Assembly (NCBI GenBank): GCA_023015935.1
Contig: JALKAY010000001.1
Location: 124,874-188,873, forward strand
DNA length: 64,000 bases
Direction of reading: 5' to 3'
Source of the DNA: Flavobacteriaceae bacterium F08102
Lineage (GTDB): Bacteria > Bacteroidota > Bacteroidia > Flavobacteriales > Flavobacteriaceae
In this document: positions 17,993-26,655 of the stretch, piece by piece
Layout of the letters: the number at the start of each line of letters is the position of its first letter
How positions within the stretch are numbered: the stretch's first letter is position 1
The notes under the pieces: model-generated
Databases searched by the model: none
The model's input: only the letters and a program-made list of their open reading frames with translations
Told to the model about the DNA's origin: nothing
Translations under genes and position numbers: made by a program

Positions 17993-19423
17993 TTAATCCA
18001 TGTTAAAAGTACACCCTAACCCAACATAATTAGCCCTTAATCCTGTATTACGCTGATAATTATTATACCTTAAATCAATATTTTTTAAGCCCAACTTCCA
18101 AACGTGTGCATTACTAAAAATATCCGTGTAACTCACACCAAATCCGTATTGATTCGCATTAAATTCCGACAAATCATAATCAGAAGTATAAAACTCACTG
18201 GTTGACCTATTTTCTTCGTATGGAGCAAAATAGTCTACTTGTGTTTGATTGTAATATCGATAAGAAGGATACAAGGTGAATTTATCTGAAATTTTTATGG
18301 GTACTTCAAGACTCGCGGTATTTGACTTAATTCCCCAATCATCAAAATAATATCGATAATAACTACGCAATGAGATTACTTCATTAATGAAATAATTAAA
18401 GCGAAATCCTATGGGAATTTTCAATCTATCCGAAGGTAATCGTTCGATGTCATCTGCCAACTGAAAAACATCTTTATTGCTTGAGGAAGTGTAATTAGGT
18501 ATACTCGAAGCATTGCCAATATAATAATTATTCACATCCGAAAAATAGACACGCTGCATTGGATTAGAAAGCCATCCCTGTTGCTTAACCACATCTATAA
18601 AAATTGAAAACTGAGCATTTTTAGACACTATTTGGCCGAAGCTCAATGATATGGAATACGAATTTCTCCCTTTACGTTTAATGGTTTCAAACCCGTTCAA
18701 CGGACGCCAATTTAATGAGGCATTTCCAGATTGATCCAGAATGGTTACTCCTTCAAAAAAACCATCATTTTGATCACCATTTACCTCATCATAGGCCTTA
18801 AGTTCAGTCGGGTAAACAGGGCTCCAAGTGTCTAAATATACCTTAACGCTAGCCCCTAGGGTTGTATTTTTCTCATTGTATAGCTTTGTTAATCCGCCAC
18901 CAAATCCTATAGAAGTATAATCAAACTCATTAGCAAACGACAGGTCAGCATTCCATATCGTATTTCGATCATCAGAACTATGCGCATAATCTACATTAAC
19001 ACTAGTCCAAACATCAGCACGCGATGCTCCGGATGAACTAACCCACGGGCTACCTATTACATCTCCCACAGCCTTCTGCCTATCGTCATCATCATCCTCA
19101 TTTCTAGAAGCCCCCGAAATATCGAATGGATTTCCGTTACTAGAAGATGCTGAAGTATAGGCTGAAAATCCAGCATCTACAGTTAAGACATCATCCTCAT
19201 TCATCGGAATACTCACGACAATTGTCGCTGTTAAATCGGTTAACTCCTCCGTTCCTATCCCTCCAGTAACAGAAGCATTATTTCCATCTTGCGTAAAGTA
19301 ACTGCTCAAAAAGTCAACTTCAGTTGCCTCCAAGACTCTTTTTTTATACACCAAGGTTGAATCTCTTTGAGCCGAAAGTTGCCCCATAAATCCAAACACC
19401 ATTAATATGAATATTTTTTTCAT
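17993..19423 (-). CDS. DUF3570 outer-membrane-type protein with two SGASR motifs
   Basis: 476 residues with a signal peptide (ends LSAQ) and a beta-rich, aromatic-rich sequence compatible with an outer membrane barrel, ending in a hydrophobic strand. SGASR occurs twice, at residues 103-107 and 131-135, flanking an Asp-rich stretch (109-114). SGA[ST] resembles the tetrad that ApbE modifies with FMN; the ApbE gene is two genes upstream. The order thioredoxin, ApbE, DUF4266, DUF3570 recurs in other bacteria as far as I recall. The exact role is unknown; flavinylation is an inference. Confidence 0.75.
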   Translation of the reverse strand: MKKIFILMVFGFMGQLSAQRDSTLVYKKRVLEATEVDFLSSYFTQDGNNASVTGGIGTEELTDLTATIVVSIPMNEDDVLTVDAGFSAYTSASSSNGNPFDISGASRNEDDDDDRQKAVGDVIGSPWVSSSGASRADVWTSVNVDYAHSSDDRNTIWNADLSFANEFDYTSIGFGGGLTKLYNEKNTTLGASVKVYLDTWSPVYPTELKAYDEVNGDQNDGFFEGVTILDQSGNASLNWRPLNGFETIKRKGRNSYSISLSFGQIVSKNAQFSIFIDVVKQQGWLSNPMQRVYFSDVNNYYIGNASSIPNYTSSSNKDVFQLADDIERLPSDRLKIPIGFRFNYFINEVISLRSYYRYYFDDWGIKSNTASLEVPIKISDKFTLYPSYRYYNQTQVDYFAPYEENRSTSEFYTSDYDLSEFNANQYGFGVSYTDIFSNAHVWKLGLKNIDLRYNNYQRNTGLRANYVGLGCTFNMD

Positions 19424-19432
19424 TTATTCTTT

Positions 19433-19645
19433 TTAATTACATCCACAACCACCGCCTGTTTTACCTCCATTTGCTCCAGAGGCACCTTCTCGATAGACTT
19501 GAAATGCTGTTTTAAATCGATCAATTTTTTTCTGTGCCAACATCATATCCGGATCGCTTAGATTGACTTTTTCATATTCCTTTACCGCTACACAAGAGCT
19601 ACAAAACCCTACTAAAATTACGAGTACTAATGCTTTTTTAATCAT
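19433..19645 (-). CDS. DUF4266 small lipoprotein with GGGCGCN tail
   Basis: 70 residues. An N-terminal hydrophobic segment carries C15 and C18 (VGFCSSC), a plausible lipobox. The middle has the conserved LSDPDMMLAQKK. The end is glycine-rich and finishes in GGGCGCN with C67 and C69. It overlaps the ApbE gene by 8 bases and lies 9 bases before DUF3570. A terminal Cys-x-Cys could bind metal or carry redox or covalent modification. No experimental function is known to me. Confidence 0.75.
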   Translation of the reverse strand: MIKKALVLVILVGFCSSCVAVKEYEKVNLSDPDMMLAQKKIDRFKTAFQVYREGASGANGGKTGGGCGCN

Positions 19646-20630
19646 TTTTATATGGGTTTAATTTTATATTCTTTGAAGTGCTAATCGTGTTGTGTTCATC
19701 TACAATGATACATTCTACGCCCTTTAGTTGATTGACAAAGTCAATGCCCGTCTCTTTCCCCATCACAAAAATTGAGGTTGCTAACGCATCAGCCAGTTCA
19801 GCCGATTTTGTAAAAACAGAAACACTGAGTATTCCTATTGCCGGATAACCCGTTCTAGGATCAATAATATGCGTGTACAACACATTGTCAAATGTTACAT
19901 ATTTCTCATAATTTCCAGAGGTAACCACTGCGCTATTACTAATTGGCATCCAAGAAAACACATGATCTTTATTCAAGGGATTCACGATAGCGACCATCCA
20001 ATCTTTTCCATTGGGTTGGACTCCCCAAGTACTCAGGTCTCCTGAGGCATTGATAATCCCTCCCTGTACTCCCTTTTCAATCAAAAGCGCTTTAGCTTTG
20101 TCAGCAGCATATCCTTTCCCAATTCCTCCAAAGCCAATTTTCATACCTTTTTGATCAAGATATACCGAATGATTCTCTTCGTTTAAGGCAATATGTTCAT
20201 ACCCTACTTTTGCTACTGATTCTTTAATAGATTCTTTTGAAGGCATCTCCTTCATACTTCCGTCAAAATGCCATACTTTATCCATGGAAGCATAGCTTAT
20301 ATCAAATGCTCCTTCGGTTAATTTCGATAGGTTAATAGCCCGTTTAATCAGCTGATACAATTCCTCGTCGACAACCACCGGAGCAATGCCTGCCCCCCTA
20401 TTAATAGCGGCAGTTTGAGTACTTGAATCCCAGGACGAAATTAACTTTTCAATTCTTGTAATTTCATGTACAGCCAAATCTATATATCCATTTCCCTCCT
20501 TTTCATTGTCCGCAACTACCGTAATATCAAATCTACTCCCCATTAAGGTAAGAGCTCTATGATACACCTGCTGGCTAAATGTTGTCGTAGTCACCAAGAA
20601 AAAACACAAGAAATAGCGTTTATTTTTCAA
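19638..20630 (-). CDS. apbE: FAD:protein FMN transferase (ApbE)
   Basis: 330 residues with a signal peptide (ends TFSQ), so it works outside the cytoplasm. Family motifs are present: GGIGKGYAAD, INASGDL, HIIDPRTGYP and ELADALATS. ApbE moves FMN from FAD onto a Ser/Thr in a [ST]GA[ST] motif of exported redox proteins. No Rnf, Nqr or FMN_bind target is encoded nearby, so its substrate is probably in this operon. It overlaps the thioredoxin gene by 11 bases and the DUF4266 gene by 8. Confidence 0.9.
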   Translation of the reverse strand: MKNKRYFLCFFLVTTTTFSQQVYHRALTLMGSRFDITVVADNEKEGNGYIDLAVHEITRIEKLISSWDSSTQTAAINRGAGIAPVVVDEELYQLIKRAINLSKLTEGAFDISYASMDKVWHFDGSMKEMPSKESIKESVAKVGYEHIALNEENHSVYLDQKGMKIGFGGIGKGYAADKAKALLIEKGVQGGIINASGDLSTWGVQPNGKDWMVAIVNPLNKDHVFSWMPISNSAVVTSGNYEKYVTFDNVLYTHIIDPRTGYPAIGILSVSVFTKSAELADALATSIFVMGKETGIDFVNQLKGVECIIVDEHNTISTSKNIKLNPYKND

Positions 20631-21060
20631 AGGCTTTCAGTTTATTAAAATACGCTGTTGGACTCATCTTTTCATAGCCCATACTTCCCAACACATCACC
20701 ACGAGCATTGAGTACTACAACATATGGAAAATATCCATTTGGATTGTATTTTTCGGCCAATTTAGCATTGTGCTCTTGTTGATCTTTTGACAGTGCATTT
20801 TTCCTTTTTCGAGGAAAATCTGCTTTTAGCATAACAAAATGATCTTTTGCTAAGGCTTTAAATTCTGTTGTACTCCAAATCTCCTTTGCTAGTTTAATAC
20901 AAGGCGCACACCAATCTGAGCCTTGAAAAACAAGAATAATAGCATTGTTTTTTTCAGCTGCTGTTTTTTTCGCCTTCGAAAAATCGGTATACCATTCTTG
21001 TGCAAAAACTCCCTGTACAACAACCAAGACCGTTACAATACTCATCAGTATTTTTTTCAT
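20620..21060 (-). CDS. Secreted thioredoxin-like protein
   Basis: 146 residues with a signal peptide (ends VFAQ) and a thioredoxin fold with active site WCAPC (C51 and C54). It would act as a periplasmic thiol reductase or oxidase. It starts 2 bases after the adaptor stop and overlaps ApbE. A likely client is the Cys-rich DUF4266 lipoprotein, whose terminal Cys-x-Cys may need reduction. Confidence 0.87.
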   Translation of the reverse strand: MKKILMSIVTVLVVVQGVFAQEWYTDFSKAKKTAAEKNNAIILVFQGSDWCAPCIKLAKEIWSTTEFKALAKDHFVMLKADFPRKRKNALSKDQQEHNAKLAEKYNPNGYFPYVVVLNARGDVLGSMGYEKMSPTAYFNKLKAFEK

Positions 21061-21062
21061 AA

Positions 21063-22229
21063 TTACTCCATAATTAGATTAAAGGCTCCTTTAATTAAAA
21101 ACTCAGCACCTTGCTTAAAGTCGTCTGTATCTACAATTTGTACATAGTCGTTATTTCGTTGCCCTACTTTCACTAAGCGTTGACTAAATGTTAAATCTTT
21201 CAGGCGTTCTAGTACAAAATAGTCGTTATCAATAGCTACTACAGCGTCAATGGGTAAGGCAGGAAACTCTGATGAAGTTGTTATAATTTCACCTTCAATA
21301 TACATTCCAGGCGCAAATAATTTAGCATCACTCTTATTGACTAAATCGGCATGTACCTCAATTGTACGTTCCTCAGGACTGATCGTTTTATTCACCAAAT
21401 GGACTTTCCCCATATAAACGTTATCTGTATCATTTTGCAATCTTACATGTACAATTTGCCCTTCTTTTACCAAGGGAAGATCTTGTTCATATATTTTTAA
21501 TGAAATGTGTAGATCATTGGTATTCGTAATAGTCAATGCTACATCAGAAGGGTTTAAAAACATTCCTTTCGTTGCTTTGATCGAGGTTACATATCCCGAT
21601 ATTGGCGCAATGACCGGAATGATAGATTGCATGTTTTCTGCCTTTAAGGTAGAGGAATTAATTCGCATTAGGCTTAATTTCTTCTTAAGGGATTCGTATT
21701 GTGTCTTCGTTACGTTGTAGTCTGCTTCCGCTTTTAAAAAATTCTTTTTAGAAGTAACGTTATCGGCTAATAACTCCTTTTGTCGTTCATAATTTGATTG
21801 CAAAAAATTTAACCTTCCTTTCGCCTCTAAAAAATCTTGTTGTACCTGTACATAAGAAGGGTTTTCTATAGTAAATAAAACGGCTCCTTTTTTTACGTAT
21901 TCTCCAGGTAGTAGTTTTAGCTCCTTTACATACCCTTCAAAATACGCACTAACATCAACTTGATTTTGAGGTGGAACTTCAAACTGTCCATTTGCTTTGA
22001 CTATCTTGTGAAAGGGTTGAGGGGTTATTTTACCAAGCTTCATCTGACCAGCATCAAACTGTGCCTTAGTCAATTTAATGGTCTCCTGCTCCACTGCTTC
22101 CGCTGGAGTGTCAAGTTGAAGTACCTCAACTCTTCCTTTAGAATTACAAGAAGTCAAGAAGATCGTTACAAGGAGTAAACCGTTTATCAGGTAGTGGTGA
22201 AACGTTAATTTATGATTGTTATCTCTCAT
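21063..22229 (-). CDS. CusB-like RND adaptor lipoprotein
   Basis: 388 residues with lipobox FLTSC and adaptor domains in order: lipoyl half (GYVKELKLLPGEYVKKG), a coiled hairpin, the second lipoyl half (VIAPISGYVTSIKATKGMFL) and beta-barrel domains. It lies 2 bases after the pump gene. The partner pump has the heavy-metal RND motif, so this is the metal-efflux adaptor; the N-terminal methionine cluster of E. coli CusB is not obvious. Confidence 0.88.
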   Translation of the reverse strand: MRDNNHKLTFHHYLINGLLLVTIFLTSCNSKGRVEVLQLDTPAEAVEQETIKLTKAQFDAGQMKLGKITPQPFHKIVKANGQFEVPPQNQVDVSAYFEGYVKELKLLPGEYVKKGAVLFTIENPSYVQVQQDFLEAKGRLNFLQSNYERQKELLADNVTSKKNFLKAEADYNVTKTQYESLKKKLSLMRINSSTLKAENMQSIIPVIAPISGYVTSIKATKGMFLNPSDVALTITNTNDLHISLKIYEQDLPLVKEGQIVHVRLQNDTDNVYMGKVHLVNKTISPEERTIEVHADLVNKSDAKLFAPGMYIEGEIITTSSEFPALPIDAVVAIDNDYFVLERLKDLTFSQRLVKVGQRNNDYVQIVDTDDFKQGAEFLIKGAFNLIME

Positions 22230-22231
22230 GG

Positions 22232-25200
22232 TTAATTCATTAAAAAGTTCAATGCTAATACAGTATTATTATATCCGTTCAAACTCTGTAAATATGTAAT
22301 TTTAATATTCTTTGCACTCTCTAAAAGTTGAACGTATTGTAAGAAATCTATCTCGCCACTTTTAAAGGCTTTAACAGCACTCGTGGTTAATTCATTCGAC
22401 AGTTTTTTTCCAGTTTCTTCGTAATATTCAACCGCTTGTTTGAATTTTTTTAAGTCGGCAAGTAAGTTATCGTAAGTTGCTTGTAATTGCTTTTTATAAT
22501 TTGCTAGTTCATCAGCTGCGATTAATACCCCTGTTTTTGCCGCCTTGATTTTAGATTTATGTTCTCCAAACCATAAAGGGACTGACAGACCAACCTGAAA
22601 ACCGTTATAGCGTTTCGTTGTAACATCATTATTAAACCCTTGAAATACAGATAGATGAATGTCTGGCAATAAACGTTGTTTTTCTAAACTGAGCGAAGAT
22701 TGTGCAATAGATTCTGCCACTTCGTGAAGTGATACCCCTGCATGGTTTTCAATAGAGAATCCATTTAGTTTTAGTTTAGGTAATACCATTTCTGCCACTT
22801 CAATTAAGGTGTCGCTTTGCATCCACATACCAAGCATCGTTTTTGCTTTTAAAACATCTTCCTTCGCTTGTGTTAGTGCAATTGCTACCTCTTTTTGTTT
22901 GGTTTCGGCCATTAATTTTTCAAGCAAATTTGTTTCTCCAACGGCATACCTCTTTTTAGCTGCGTTTAAGAAATGACTGTATAAACTATCCAGATAGCTA
23001 TACTGCTTTACTAGGCTATTTCGGTAAACCACATTGTAATATGCTGAATACACTCCTTTAATTACTTCTCGTTCTTTTAATTGGTATTCATACGTTGCTC
23101 TTTTCACCTTATGCTTTAACAGATTTCGTTGCGCACCATAAACGGTTGGAAATTGTAAGGATTGACTTATACCCCAGACCTTTAACGGCAACCCATCTTC
23201 CGTTAAATTATTTTGATCACTATTGTAGTAGACTTGGGTTTTATCTATATTCAAGCCACTCCCAATAAGTTGATTAGACTGATCAATTCTATTTGCGTAT
23301 GCATGAAGTCCTTTATTATTTTCAATGGCTAATTTAACCGCTTGTTCCACGGTAAGTGGGGCTTGTTGAGCCTTCCCTACAAAGGGGAAAAATAAAAGGA
23401 ATACAATAACTAAAGAGGTGCCTTTTCTATTTATTTTCTTTTTCAAAAAAGGGATCTCTTTATCAAATATCGCATACAAAATCGGAAGAACAACAAGTGT
23501 CAAAACAGTAGCACTGATTAATCCTCCCACCACAACAGTGGCTAGTGGTCGTTGAACCTCAGCCCCAGCAGAGGTTGAAATTGCCATGGGTAAAAAACCT
23601 AAAGCAGCAGCAGAAGCAGTTAGCAAAACAGGTCTCAACCTATTTCGTGTTCCTGTTATAATTCGCTGATTAATATCTGTTATTCCCTTTGCTTTAAGCG
23701 CTTTAAATTCTTCAATAAGTACAATCCCATTTAAAACTGCAATACCAAAAAGGGCTATAAAACCTACTCCTGCAGATATGCTAAAAGGCAAATCACGCAC
23801 ATAGAGTAACAAAACTCCTCCAATAGCCGCTAAGGGTATTGCACTATAAATCATCAAGGCCTCTTTAACCGAATTAAACGCAAAATAAAGCAAGATAAAA
23901 ATTAAGACCAGCGCAATGGGTACGGCAATCATTAATCGGGTAGTTGCTGTTCTTAAATTTTCAAATTGTCCGCCATAACTAATGGAATATCCCGTTGGAA
24001 TATCAATTTCTTTATCAATAATTGCTTGTACATCATTAACCACCGATTCCAAATCACGATTTCTAACATTCACTCCAACTACCACACGTCGCTTAGTATT
24101 ATCACGTGAAATTTTTGCTGGCCCTTTGGTATATGTGATGTTAGCAAATTCACTTAATGGTAATTTTGTTCCGTTGGGCAAGTCAACAGACGCCCTTTTT
24201 AAATCATCTATATCTGCTCTATGTGCTTGATCATAGCGCAATACCAAATCAAATTGTTTTTCCCCTTCAAAAACAGTCCCCGCAGTTTTCCCAGCAAACC
24301 CCATCGATATGACCGCATTTAAATCTTCAATATTCAATCCGTATTTCGCTATTTTTTGCCGATCATACCGCACGGTCATCTGTGGTAATCCCGCTGTTTT
24401 TTCAACAGAGATATCCGCTGCACCATCCACATTCTGGATGGCGGCTTGAATTTCTAATGCTTTTTTATACAACACATCCAAATCTTCCCCAAAAACTTTT
24501 ATTGCTAAATCCGCTCGAACCCCAGTTATCAATTCATTAAATCGCATTTCAATAGGTTGGGTAAACTCATAGTCTACCCCTGCTATTACCGATAATGCCT
24601 CTTTAAATTTATTGGCCAATTCATCTTTCGATGAAGCAGACACCCATTCCTTTTTAGGTTTTAGTTTGATAATCACATCACTTTCTTCCATCGACATAGG
24701 GTCAGTAGGAACCTCAGCGGCCCCTATACGGCTCACAACTTGCTCTACTTCCGGAAATTGCTTCAAAATCGTTTCCATTTTTGTGGTAGCTTCAATAGTT
24801 TTAGCAAGTGACAATCCCGTTTTCAACACGGGTTGTATCACAAAATCCCCTTCGTCTAGCGTTGGAACAAATTCACCTCCCATTCTCGAGAATAAAAATC
24901 CTGTAAGTACAAACAATCCAATTGCCATCCCTAAAACAATTTTCTTTTTATGTAAAGCCCAACGAATAACGGGTTCGTAAATTCTTTCTAAGAAAGAAAT
25001 GAGTTTCATCGAAATCGTTTTCTTTTCAATTTTCGCTGGTTTTATAAAAAGAGAAGCCATTACTGGAATATAGGTGAAACATAAAATCATAGCTCCTATA
25101 AGAGCAAAACAAAAAACCAATGCCATTGGACGAAACATTTTACCTTCAACGTTGACTAAAGACAAAATTGGAATAAAAACAATAATAATGATAAGCTGTC

Positions 25201-26566
25201 CAAACACTGCAGAATTCATCATTTTATTAGCACTTTTAAACGTAATTTTATCAATTGCCGTTTGTCTTTCTCTTTTCGGTAGTGCTAGTAAAGAAGTTCG
25301 TTGACTTGTAATTTTGAAGGCAATAAATTCAACAACAATAACCGCACCATCTATGATAATACCAAAATCAATAGCCCCTAAGCTCATTAGGTTCGCATCT
25401 ACCCCAAAAAGATACATTAACGAAAGTGCAAATAATAAACTCAAGGGAATAACCGACGCAACGACTAAACCAGAACGCAAATTCCCCAAGAGCAATACCA
25501 CGACAAAAATGACAATTAAGCATCCTAAAATTAGGTTTTCTGCAATCGTAAAAGTAGTTTTTCCAATGAGTTCACTTCGTTCTAAAAACGGATTAATTGA
25601 AATTCCTTCAGGCAGGGATTTTTGAATTTCTGCCACCCGTTGTTTTACCGATTCAATTACAGCTTTGGAATTAGCATCTTTCAGCATCATGACTTGTCCT
25701 AATACTTTTTCTCCTTCTCCATTTCCGGTGATGGCACCAAAACGATTGGCATGACCAAATCCCACATTCGCAATATCTCTAATATAAACAGGAAGGTTTC
25801 CTTTTTGACCAACGACAATGCGCTTAATATCATCTAACGAAGTGACAAGTCCCTCTCCTCTGATAAAATAAGTTTCATTTGTTTTTTCAATATAACTTCC
25901 ACCAGCAACACTATTATTCTTTTCCAGTGCCGTAAAAACATCTTCTATAGCGATATCCATTGCTCGAAGTCGTTCAGGATTAACCGCAACTTCATAGGTT
26001 TTTAAATACCCTCCCCAGGTATTTACTTCCACAACACCGGGAATTCCTGAGAGTTGTCGCTTTATAACCCAATCTTGAATGGTTCGAACGTCTGACAAAG
26101 AATACTGCTCCTTATGCTTATCATCTACATCAATTATATACTGATAGATTTCACCTAATCCGGTAGATATTGGCCCCATAAAAGGCGTTCCAAAGCCTGC
26201 AGGAATTTTTTCTTCGGCACTTTTCAGTTTTTCAGCAATGAGTTGTCTAGGTAAATAAGTTCCCATTGACTCTTCAAAAACAACGGTTACAACAGATAGT
26301 CCAAACTTTGAAATAGAACGAATTTCTTTTACGCCAGGTAAATTAGCCATCTCCAACTCAACAGGGTAGGTCAAAAATTTTTCAACATCTTCGGTCGCTA
26401 AATTCCTTGAGGTAGTAATTACTTGTACCTGATTATTCGTAATATCTGGTACAGCACCTATCGCTATGTTAAATAAAGAAAAAATACCAAAGCCAGCGAT
26501 AGCGGCCATAAATAGCATTACGATGAGCTTGTGGTGAATACTGTATTGAATGATACGTTGTAACAT
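22232..26566 (-). CDS. CusA/CzcA heavy-metal RND pump fused to a TolC domain
   Basis: 1444 residues. Residues 1 to about 1035 form a complete RND pump with the HME motif DFGIIIDGA (D400 and D406) and EFVPTLDEGDF. A hydrophobic segment then ends VGKAQQ (A1066), looking like an internal signal peptide, followed by a TolC domain of about 375 residues (LTVEQAVKLAIENNKGL onward). One polypeptide thus supplies the inner-membrane pump and the outer-membrane channel. Cu(I)/Ag(I) or Zn/Co/Cd are possible cargos. The CusRS-like two-component genes upstream favour copper or silver. Confidence 0.92.
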   Translation of the reverse strand: MLQRIIQYSIHHKLIVMLFMAAIAGFGIFSLFNIAIGAVPDITNNQVQVITTSRNLATEDVEKFLTYPVELEMANLPGVKEIRSISKFGLSVVTVVFEESMGTYLPRQLIAEKLKSAEEKIPAGFGTPFMGPISTGLGEIYQYIIDVDDKHKEQYSLSDVRTIQDWVIKRQLSGIPGVVEVNTWGGYLKTYEVAVNPERLRAMDIAIEDVFTALEKNNSVAGGSYIEKTNETYFIRGEGLVTSLDDIKRIVVGQKGNLPVYIRDIANVGFGHANRFGAITGNGEGEKVLGQVMMLKDANSKAVIESVKQRVAEIQKSLPEGISINPFLERSELIGKTTFTIAENLILGCLIVIFVVVLLLGNLRSGLVVASVIPLSLLFALSLMYLFGVDANLMSLGAIDFGIIIDGAVIVVEFIAFKITSQRTSLLALPKRERQTAIDKITFKSANKMMNSAVFGQLIIIIVFIPILSLVNVEGKMFRPMALVFCFALIGAMILCFTYIPVMASLFIKPAKIEKKTISMKLISFLERIYEPVIRWALHKKKIVLGMAIGLFVLTGFLFSRMGGEFVPTLDEGDFVIQPVLKTGLSLAKTIEATTKMETILKQFPEVEQVVSRIGAAEVPTDPMSMEESDVIIKLKPKKEWVSASSKDELANKFKEALSVIAGVDYEFTQPIEMRFNELITGVRADLAIKVFGEDLDVLYKKALEIQAAIQNVDGAADISVEKTAGLPQMTVRYDRQKIAKYGLNIEDLNAVISMGFAGKTAGTVFEGEKQFDLVLRYDQAHRADIDDLKRASVDLPNGTKLPLSEFANITYTKGPAKISRDNTKRRVVVGVNVRNRDLESVVNDVQAIIDKEIDIPTGYSISYGGQFENLRTATTRLMIAVPIALVLIFILLYFAFNSVKEALMIYSAIPLAAIGGVLLLYVRDLPFSISAGVGFIALFGIAVLNGIVLIEEFKALKAKGITDINQRIITGTRNRLRPVLLTASAAALGFLPMAISTSAGAEVQRPLATVVVGGLISATVLTLVVLPILYAIFDKEIPFLKKKINRKGTSLVIVFLLFFPFVGKAQQAPLTVEQAVKLAIENNKGLHAYANRIDQSNQLIGSGLNIDKTQVYYNSDQNNLTEDGLPLKVWGISQSLQFPTVYGAQRNLLKHKVKRATYEYQLKEREVIKGVYSAYYNVVYRNSLVKQYSYLDSLYSHFLNAAKKRYAVGETNLLEKLMAETKQKEVAIALTQAKEDVLKAKTMLGMWMQSDTLIEVAEMVLPKLKLNGFSIENHAGVSLHEVAESIAQSSLSLEKQRLLPDIHLSVFQGFNNDVTTKRYNGFQVGLSVPLWFGEHKSKIKAAKTGVLIAADELANYKKQLQATYDNLLADLKKFKQAVEYYEETGKKLSNELTTSAVKAFKSGEIDFLQYVQLLESAKNIKITYLQSLNGYNNTVLALNFLMN

Positions 26567-26593
26567 TTTCTAAACGGTTATTTTAACAAAAAT

Positions 26594-26655
26594 CAAATCT
26601 AGTTTTACTCCTTAATGACTCTCTAAAAGGCCCCTTAAGATTTGCTTAAAATTTA
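26594..26655 (-). promoter_or_regulatory. Pump promoter with 11-bp tandem repeats
   Basis: Written on the + strand, CTTAAGATTTG (26634-26644) and CTTAAAATTTA (26645-26655) are tandem 11-bp repeats; the second reaches into the kinase stop codon. A further partial copy lies at 26611-26621. A perfect -7 element (TAGATTTG on the - strand) spans 26601-26594, and no -33 TTG is present. This fits activation by the OmpR-type regulator encoded upstream. Confidence 0.6.
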
